Part shown: piece by piece, positions 14,918 to 20,539 of the stretch | Layout of the letters: every line of letters starts with the position of its first letter | Position numbering within the stretch: the stretch's first letter is position 1 | DNA from: JAHFUS01 sp035689115 | GTDB lineage: Bacteria; Actinomycetota; Acidimicrobiia; Acidimicrobiales; GCA-2861595 | Reading direction: 5' to 3' | NCBI GenBank assembly: GCA_035689115.1 | Contig: DASSMA010000043.1 | Coordinates: 1 to 64,000, forward strand | Length of the DNA: 64,000 nucleotides | Translations under genes and position numbers: made by a program | The notes under the pieces: model-generated | The model's input: only the letters and a program-made list of their open reading frames with translations | Databases searched by the model: none | What the model was told of the DNA's origin: nothing

Positions 14918-16030
14918 GTGGGCCAGCCGTCGCTCGGGTCGCTGCACCTGCTCGCCCCCGCCCACCGGGCCGGGTCGCCCGAGGCGGTGGCCGACGCCCT
15001 GGTCGCCCTCCACGCCACCGACCCGGCGTCGGTCCACCTGGCGGTGGCCGCCCGCACGGCGGGCGCCGGGGCGCCGGTGGCCGACGTCGACAGGGCCCTG
15101 CACGTCGACCGCAGCATCGTGCGGGTCATGGGGATGCGGCGCACCATGTGGGCCGTCCCCGCCGGCCTGGTCGCCGTCGTGGTCGCCGCCTGCGGGAGGG
15201 CGGTCGGGGTGGCCGAGCGGCGCAAGCTGGTGGCCATGGTCGAGGCCCAGGGGCTGGCCGGCGACGGGGGCCGCCTGGTGGCGGAGCTCGAGGAGCGGGC
15301 GCTGGCGGCGCTGGCGGCGAGGGGCGACGCCTCGGTCACCGAGCTGGCCGAGGACGAGCCGGAGCTGCGGCGCACGATCCGGGTCGGCGGCGACTCGAAG
15401 TGGGCGGCCGACGTCAACCTGGCCAGCCGGGTGGTGCTCCTGCTCACGTGCGACGGGCGGGTGGTGCGCTCCCGCCGGCGGGGCGGGTGGACCTCGATGC
15501 TGCACTCCTACGCGGTGGCGCCGCCGGCCGACCCGATCGACACGGCCGACGCCCGGCGGGAGCTGGCCCGCCGCTGGCTGGCCGCCTTCGGCCTCCTGTC
15601 GGCCGACCCGGAGGCCGACCTCCGCTGGTGGGCCGGCTGGACCGTCGCCGCCACCCGGGAGGCGCTGGCCGGCGCCGAGCGGCCCGACCCGCCGCCCGCC
15701 GGCGAGCCGTGGGCCGCCCTCCTCCCCGGCCTCGACTCCACCACCATGGGGTGGAAGGAGCGCTCGTGGTATCTGGGCGACCTCGGCCCCCTCCTGTTCG
15801 ACCGCAACGGCAACGCCGGGCCGGCCGTGTGGTGGGCCGGCCGAGTGGTGGGGGGCTGGACCCAGCGCCCCGACGGCGAGGTGGTCACCCGCCTGCTGGT
15901 CGACGTGGGGCGCGAGGGGGAGGCGGCGGTCGAGGCCGAGGCCGAGCGGCTGGCGACCTGGCTGGCGGCGTCGGGCGCGGTGGTGAAGCCCCGCTTCCCC
16001 ACCCCCCTGCTGCGCGAGCTGGCGTCGTGA
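14918..16030 (+). CDS. winged-helix DNA-binding protein, AlkZ/YcaQ-like
   Basis: 370 residues. The family is seen in LVALHATDPASVHLAVAARTAG (the QxQ-type region replaced), RSIVRVMGMRRTMWAVP, and the C-terminal WWAGRVVGGWTQRPDGEVV. Relatives are HTH_42 proteins, some of which unhook DNA crosslinks as monofunctional glycosylases. It overlaps the LigD-type polymerase gene by GTGA, so a DNA-repair role is likely. Which lesions it acts on cannot be read from the sequence. Confidence 0.75.
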   Translation: MGQPSLGSLHLLAPAHRAGSPEAVADALVALHATDPASVHLAVAARTAGAGAPVADVDRALHVDRSIVRVMGMRRTMWAVPAGLVAVVVAACGRAVGVAERRKLVAMVEAQGLAGDGGRLVAELEERALAALAARGDASVTELAEDEPELRRTIRVGGDSKWAADVNLASRVVLLLTCDGRVVRSRRRGGWTSMLHSYAVAPPADPIDTADARRELARRWLAAFGLLSADPEADLRWWAGWTVAATREALAGAERPDPPPAGEPWAALLPGLDSTTMGWKERSWYLGDLGPLLFDRNGNAGPAVWWAGRVVGGWTQRPDGEVVTRLLVDVGREGEAAVEAEAERLATWLAASGAVVKPRFPTPLLRELAS

Positions 16031-17046
16031 GCACCGACGGGGTCACGCTCGACCTCGACCGGCACGAGGTCACGATCACCAACCCCGGCAAGGTGTTCTT
16101 CGCCGAGCGGGGCGAGACCAAGCTCGACCTGGTGGAGTTCTACCGGGCGGTGGGCGGGCCGCTCCTGGCCGCCATGGGCGGGCGCCCGGTGCTCCTCCAG
16201 CGCTTCCCCGAGGGCGCCGGCGGCAGCTCGTTCTTCCAGAAGCGGGTGCCGGCGGCCCGGCCGCCGTGGCTGCAGTCGGCGGTGGTGAGCACGCCGAACG
16301 GCACCACGTCCGACGCCCTGGTCGCCGCCGACCTGGCGCACGTGGCGTGGGCGGTGAACATTGGCTGCCTCGGCTTCCACGTGTGGCCGTCGCCGGCCGA
16401 CCACGTCGAGATCGCCGACGAGCTGCGCATCGACCTCGATCCCACCCCCGGCGTCACCTTCCCCATGGTGCGCGAGGCCGCCCTGAAGGTGCGGGACCTG
16501 CTGGCCGACGTCGGCCTGGCCGGCTTCCCCAAGACCACCGGCAACCGCGGCATCCACGTGTACCTGCGGCTGGAGCCCCGGTGGGACAGCTACCAGGTGC
16601 GGGCGGCGGCCGTCGCCCTGGCCCGGGAGCTGGAGCGCCGGCACCCGGACCTCCTCACCGCCGCCTGGTGGAAGGAGGAGCGGGGGACCCGGGTCTTCGT
16701 CGACTTCAACCAGAACGCCCCGCACAAGACGGTGTTCGGCGCCTGGTGCGTGCGGGCCCGGCCCGGTGCCCAGGTGTCGACGCCGTTCCACTGGGACGAG
16801 CTCGACGAGGCCTTCCACCCCGACGCCCTCACCATCCCGGTGGTCGCCCGCCGGGTGGCCGAGGGCGGCGACCCGTGGGCCGCCATGTACGAGCGCCTCC
16901 AGTCGATCGAGCCCCTCCTGGCCTGGTACGAGCGTGACCTGGCCGACGGCCTGATGGACGCCCCGTGGCCGCCGGTCTACCCCAAGCAACCCAACGAGCC
17001 GCCGAGGGTGGCGCCCAGCCGGGCCAAGAAGGCGCCGCCGGCCTAG
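16027..17046 (+). CDS. LigD-type primase/polymerase (NHEJ polymerase domain), stand-alone
   Basis: 339 residues from GTG 16027. Archaeo-eukaryotic primase fold as in the LigD POL domain: ITNPGKVFFAERGETKLDLVEFY, LGFHVWPSP, the metal-binding ELRIDLDPTPGVTF with the Asp pair, KTTGNRGIHVYL, and VFVDFNQNAPHKTVFGAWCVR. Neither ligase nor nuclease domain is attached, and no Ku is seen in the window. It extends or fills ends in non-homologous end joining. Translationally coupled to the AlkZ-like gene. Its stop TAG shares bases with the stop of the convergent secreted-protein gene. Confidence 0.9.
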   Translation: MSTDGVTLDLDRHEVTITNPGKVFFAERGETKLDLVEFYRAVGGPLLAAMGGRPVLLQRFPEGAGGSSFFQKRVPAARPPWLQSAVVSTPNGTTSDALVAADLAHVAWAVNIGCLGFHVWPSPADHVEIADELRIDLDPTPGVTFPMVREAALKVRDLLADVGLAGFPKTTGNRGIHVYLRLEPRWDSYQVRAAAVALARELERRHPDLLTAAWWKEERGTRVFVDFNQNAPHKTVFGAWCVRARPGAQVSTPFHWDELDEAFHPDALTIPVVARRVAEGGDPWAAMYERLQSIEPLLAWYERDLADGLMDAPWPPVYPKQPNEPPRVAPSRAKKAPPA

Positions 17047-17639
17047 GCGTTCGTGGTGAGGGGTCCTGACAGCTGGCGGACGGCGCCCGACGAGGTCACC
17101 ATCGTGCTGAAGACGGCGGTGAAGCTGCCGAGGAGGCCGAAGTTGGAGACGGCCGCCTGGATGTGGAGCCGGCTGCCCGACGAGGTGGGCGCCGCTGCCA
17201 CGTCGGTCGGCCCGGGCGAGGCGGCGGTGAAGGAGCCGATGGCGGTGGGCGTCCCGCTGCACACGTTGGTGCCGGTGTTCCACGTGCCCCCCACGCAGGC
17301 GGTCAGGGTGATGGTCGGGTTGCCGAGCAGCGCGCCGCCGATCCCGTCCACCTCGTACGACGTGCGCACCAGCGAGCGGGTGCCGGTGTTGGCGGCGTAG
17401 AAGTACTGCGGCGGGGTGGTGAGCACCAGCGTGTGCGAGAAGCCGATGCTCACCGAGCCGGGCGACGGGGTCCCCGACGACGAGGTGGTGGGGATGACGC
17501 TCCAGGTGGAACTGGTGACGGCCGCCGTGCCAGTCGCCTGCGCGGTGCCCCCGGCCACGGCCGGGCGTGCGACGAGCGCGGCGAGCAGGGCGGCGGCCAG
17601 CGCCGCCGCCCCCGCCCGCCGGCCGAGACTGCCGCCCAC
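17043..17639 (-). CDS. secreted protein, paralogue of the TasA/camelysin-like protein upstream
   Basis: 198 residues from GTG 17639. A signal peptide runs to about residue 30 (LAAALLAALVARPAVAG). The mature part is Ser/Thr/Gly-rich beta sequence. It shares with the preceding protein a start ATGTAxVTS, a Cys pair around a Trp (TACVGGTWNTGTNVCSGT versus QCSVAWTLATGACSGS) and the same last residues TTNA. It begins 7 bases after that gene and has no ribosome site of its own, so it is likely coupled to it. Probably a minor subunit of the same surface structure. Confidence 0.7.
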   Translation of the reverse strand: MGGSLGRRAGAAALAAALLAALVARPAVAGGTAQATGTAAVTSSTWSVIPTTSSSGTPSPGSVSIGFSHTLVLTTPPQYFYAANTGTRSLVRTSYEVDGIGGALLGNPTITLTACVGGTWNTGTNVCSGTPTAIGSFTAASPGPTDVAAAPTSSGSRLHIQAAVSNFGLLGSFTAVFSTMVTSSGAVRQLSGPLTTNA

Positions 17640-17645
17640 GGTTCG

Positions 17646-18296
17646 CTAGGCGTTGGTGGTCACGGCCGTACGCTGGCTCTCGCTGAAGGTGAACGTCAGC
17701 GTGGTGCTCAGGCCCTGGATGGTGCCGCCCGGCGGCGTGCCGTTGGTGGTGGTCTCGGACTGGTCGGGCAGGGAGACCGACACCTTCAGGTGCCAGACGG
17801 TCGAGGCGGCGATGGCGCCCGACACGACGGAGCCCGGCGTCGACGACAGCGTCGCCACCGGCGTGCTGGCCAGCAGGGCGGTGGTGCTGCCGGAGCAGGC
17901 GCCGGTCGCCAGCGTCCACGCCACCGAGCACTGGGTCACGGCCACGGCCAGGCCCTTGGTGCCGTCGGTGGTGAGGAGGGTGGAGCCGCTGCCCGTGACC
18001 GCGAGGGTCAGGTCCTTGGCCGCCAGGTTGGCGCCGTTGGTGAGCTTCACGAAGCTGTTGTAGGTGTCGCCCGGCGCCATGTTGGAGATCGTCTGGCCGA
18101 AGCCGGCGCCCACGTCGGCGGTCACCGTCAGGGACAGCGTGCCGCTGGTGACGTCGGCCGTGCCGGTGGCCACGGCGTTGAGGCCGGCGTACACGCCGGC
18201 ACCGGTGAGGGCGAGCACGCCGGCGGCGAAGGCGGCGGCGAGGGCGACGCGCTTCCTGCTTCTGGTCCTGCTGCTGCGGATGCTGTGGGCGGCCAT
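17646..18296 (-). CDS. TasA/camelysin (CalY)-like secreted fibre protein candidate
   Basis: 216 residues. SipW-type signal sequence: RSRKRVALAAAFAAGVLALTGAGVYAGLNA, then ATGTADVTSGTLSLTVTADVG and the typical ISNMAPGDTYNSFVKLTNGANLAAKDLTLAVTG segment of TasA/CalY, where subunits are 'mature beta-sandwich with spacer'. A Cys pair (QCSVAWTLATGAC) may form a disulfide. Start ATG 18296 follows GGAGAGA. It is placed directly after a SipW-like peptidase, as in Bacillus tapA-sipW-tasA. Family placement rests on these motifs and the neighbour; fibre formation is inferred. Confidence 0.75.
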   Translation of the reverse strand: MAAHSIRSSRTRSRKRVALAAAFAAGVLALTGAGVYAGLNAVATGTADVTSGTLSLTVTADVGAGFGQTISNMAPGDTYNSFVKLTNGANLAAKDLTLAVTGSGSTLLTTDGTKGLAVAVTQCSVAWTLATGACSGSTTALLASTPVATLSSTPGSVVSGAIAASTVWHLKVSVSLPDQSETTTNGTPPGGTIQGLSTTLTFTFSESQRTAVTTNA

Positions 18297-18322
18297 GGGT
18301 GGGTCTCTCCTTGGCTCTCGGG

Positions 18323-18832
18323 TCAGACGACGAGTCGGGGACGGGCGTGGGCGCCGGCGGGCGGGCGGGGGCCGAGGATGCCGCCGACCCCCACGACGAG
18401 CACCACCAGGCCGGCGAAGACGATGAGCGCCACCCGGATGCCGGCCTCCTGGGCGGCGGACAGCACCCGGCCCACGCCGGGCACCGAGGTCACCACCACC
18501 GGCACGGACCGGCCGAGCAGCTCGGCCTTCCAGGGGTCGACGGCCGGGTTGGCGTCGCCCTTGGTGGTGACGACCGGCCGGTCGGCCGGCGTCAGCGACG
18601 TCACCCGGTGGGCGTAGTCGCCCTGGCCGGCGGGGGCGTGGAACACGATCACCTCGCCAGGACGGACGTCCTCCACCGGCACCTGCCTGGTGACCAGCAG
18701 CGATCCGGGCCCGAAGGTCGGGCGCATGCTGCCCGACAGCACCGGCCGGACGCCCACGTGGAAGACCACGACGGCGGCGGCGGTGGCCAGCATCCCGGCC
18801 GCAACGGCAGCCGCGACGACGCCGCCCAGCAC
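18323..18832 (-). CDS. sipW: SipW-type signal peptidase I
   Basis: 169 residues. N-terminal membrane helix, catalytic Ser in RPVLSGSMRPTFGPGSLLV, and His in GDYAHRVTSL at the place of the usual Lys. This is the Ser-His form of ER/SipW-type (S26B) peptidases. The GDANPAVDPW box and a C-terminal helix (VALIVFAGLVVLVVGVGGIL) follow. It very likely processes the two secreted proteins encoded downstream in the same direction. Start GTG 18832; the frame stays open upstream but lacks ATG. Confidence 0.88.
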   Translation of the reverse strand: MLGGVVAAAVAAGMLATAAAVVVFHVGVRPVLSGSMRPTFGPGSLLVTRQVPVEDVRPGEVIVFHAPAGQGDYAHRVTSLTPADRPVVTTKGDANPAVDPWKAELLGRSVPVVVTSVPGVGRVLSAAQEAGIRVALIVFAGLVVLVVGVGGILGPRPPAGAHARPRLVV

Positions 18833-18899
18833 CCACAGGGTGCGGCGGAGGAGCCCCTCGGGGCGGGCGTGTCGGACGGTGGCCTCCTGGCGAAACGGC

Positions 18900-18988
18900 G
18901 CCCGCGCCGCGTGCGCGGGCCTTCGTTCCTCCCTTTCGTCAGGAGCGGGTGACTCTTAAGGGCTGTTCTTCCATCACCCGAAAGGAGG
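18900..18988 (-). promoter_or_regulatory. structured leader upstream of sipW
   Basis: Within the 193 bases between the anchored-protein gene and sipW, nested inverted repeats are visible: CGAAAGGAGG (18979-18988) with CCTCCCTTTCG (18928-18938, one bulge), enclosing CGGGTGA (18946-18952) with TCACCCG (18974-18980, sharing two bases with the outer stem). Nearer sipW comes an 8-bp GC stem GCCCGCGC/GCGCGGGC (18900-18920). The layout of a folded domain followed by a strong hairpin resembles an attenuator or riboswitch. I could not match it to a known class. Confidence 0.4.
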
Positions 18989-19025
18989 GGGTCCGCTCGA
19001 CGGCCCGGGCGGCCGGGCGCCGGTG

Positions 19026-19742
19026 TCAGACCAGCTGGATGTCGGTGGAGCCCCAGGCGGAGTACTGGCCGGGGCCGTCGAAGGCGAAGGAGGTGCCCAC
19101 CGACGCCTCCTGACCGGGAGCCAGCTCGGTGATCGCCCCGTCGACGAGGTCGAACGTGCGCCACGGGTGGCCGTCCTTGGTGATCTCGGCGGTCACGTGC
19201 ACGCCGCCGGGGAAGCGCATCGTGCGGCCACTGACGTTGACCAGGCGGGCGCCGACGGTACCGCCGTCGTCGCCGCCGCCGACCGAGACGGCGAAGCGCA
19301 GGCGCTCGGGGCCGTTCCCCTCCGTGGTGCCCGACCCCTCTGCTCCCCCGGGGGTCCCGCCGATCACGATGTAATTCCCGGTGTCGGGCAGCTCGTGGTA
19401 GGTGCCGGGCGTCACTGCCTCGCCGACGGGGGTGGCCGGCGCCGGGGCCCGGGTGGTGAGAGCAGGCGGCGTGGTCGGCGCCGGCGCTGCCTGGGACGAT
19501 GCCGACGGGTGGGTGACCACGGTCGACGTCGCCGGCGCCGGGGGCGGCGTGGTCGGTGCCGCGCCGGTCGTGGGGACCGCGTCCAGGACGGGCTCGGAGG
19601 CGGTCGCCGCCTCCGGGCGGTCGGCAGCGACCGTGGCGGCGGGCGGCGAGCCGTCCCGACGGGCACCAGCCACGAGAGCGACGGCGACCACCAGGGTCAC
19701 CATGCCGACAAGCGCCAAGAATCCAATCCGCCGCGTCACCAC
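19026..19742 (-). CDS. membrane-anchored Thr/Pro-rich extracellular protein
   Basis: 238 residues. An N-terminal uncleaved anchor or signal (IGFLALVGMVTLVVAVALVAG), then about 70 residues of Pro/Thr/Ala linker, then a beta-rich domain of about 110 residues (RLRFAVSVGGGDDGGTVGARLVNVSGRTMRF, ending FDGPGQYSAWGSTDIQLV), like an Ig-type or DUF-type adhesion domain. First gene of the minus-strand run leading to sipW and the TasA-like genes, though 193 bases apart. It may anchor or cap the secreted structure. No family recognised. Confidence 0.65.
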   Translation of the reverse strand: MVTRRIGFLALVGMVTLVVAVALVAGARRDGSPPAATVAADRPEAATASEPVLDAVPTTGAAPTTPPPAPATSTVVTHPSASSQAAPAPTTPPALTTRAPAPATPVGEAVTPGTYHELPDTGNYIVIGGTPGGAEGSGTTEGNGPERLRFAVSVGGGDDGGTVGARLVNVSGRTMRFPGGVHVTAEITKDGHPWRTFDLVDGAITELAPGQEASVGTSFAFDGPGQYSAWGSTDIQLV

Positions 19743-20037
19743 GGGTCAAGCATCGGCGCGGCCACCGGCCTGCGCATCGGGCAGATGTCCCCTCTCGGGG
19801 TGACCAAAGGCCCGTCCGCGACCCCGCACCGTGGCGATTCGCACCGGTCTGGGACGTTCGTGGCCATCAAACTCCCTTTACCCATCGAAGCCGACGGCTT
19901 CGTCAACCCGACGACGTGGTGCAGGAACGATGCCCATTGCCCCCGCGAAATACGCTCCAGCGCGTGGCACACTCGTCCGGAGGCCTGCCGCCGGGACAAC
20001 GGGCTGGGCAGGCGGGACGACGGACAAGGGAGGACAC

Positions 20038-20289
20038 GTGCCGCTGTACATGGACGTCCACACCATCGGTGACAAGGTCTCGGCCGACGACGTGGCCAAG
20101 GCCCACCAGGCCGACCTGGCCAAGCAGGGCGACTACGGGGTCGAGTACAAGCGCTACTGGGTCGACGAGAGCGCCGGCAAGATCTTCTGCCTGGTCGAGG
20201 CCCCGACCGCCGACGCGGCGGCCACCGTGCACCGGGAGGCCCACGGGCTCGTCGCCGACGAGATCTACGAGGTGTCCGAGCACTCGTAG
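20038..20289 (+). CDS. DUF4242 / SCO4226-like small nickel-binding protein family
   Basis: 83 residues from GTG 20038, with GGGAGGA six bases upstream. The sequence YMDVHTIGDKVSADDVAKAHQADL, then YKRYWVDESAGKIFCLVEAPTADAAATVHREAHG matches the small ferredoxin-like DUF4242 fold; SCO4226 of Streptomyces is the characterised nickel-binding member. His residues (DVH, VHREAHG) are present as potential ligands. The roughly 295 bases before it contain no gene I can support. Confidence 0.8.
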   Translation: MPLYMDVHTIGDKVSADDVAKAHQADLAKQGDYGVEYKRYWVDESAGKIFCLVEAPTADAAATVHREAHGLVADEIYEVSEHS

Positions 20290-20312
20290 GCCGGGCCGGC
20301 GTCGCCGGGACC

Positions 20313-20495
20313 TCAGAGGCGGACGTCGAGCAGGCCGCCGAGGTGGGGCTCCAGCCTCGGCAGGGTGCCGAGGAGCTGGACAGCAACGGATGCGCCGGCG
20401 TCCATGGCCTTGCGGAGCACGATCATGCCGGCGGCGTCGTTCGCCGTCGCCGCGATCGCGCTTGCGGTGCCGGGCCCGACGCCGTTGATGCCCAT
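20313..20495 (-). CDS. YjfB-like small protein (putative motility protein family)
   Basis: 60 residues. The sequence IVLRKAMDAGASVAVQLLGTL with C-terminal PHLGGLLDVRL is the pattern of the YjfB family, annotated as putative motility proteins: a helix followed by HLGxxxDVR. The start ATG 20495 has no clear ribosome site. It lies 45 bases after dnaB on the same strand. Small size keeps confidence moderate. Confidence 0.5.
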   Translation of the reverse strand: MGINGVGPGTASAIAATANDAAGMIVLRKAMDAGASVAVQLLGTLPRLEPHLGGLLDVRL

Positions 20496-20539
20496 CGGTC
20501 GATGTGTCGGCACGATGGGCGCCGCCCTTGAGCCGGCGC

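Noticed and set aside
18833..19025. Cyclic di-GMP (GEMM) riboswitch
   Set aside because: GAAAGG and a downstream stem are present, but the conserved GGGACGCAAAGCC-type core is not; I report only an unassigned structured leader.
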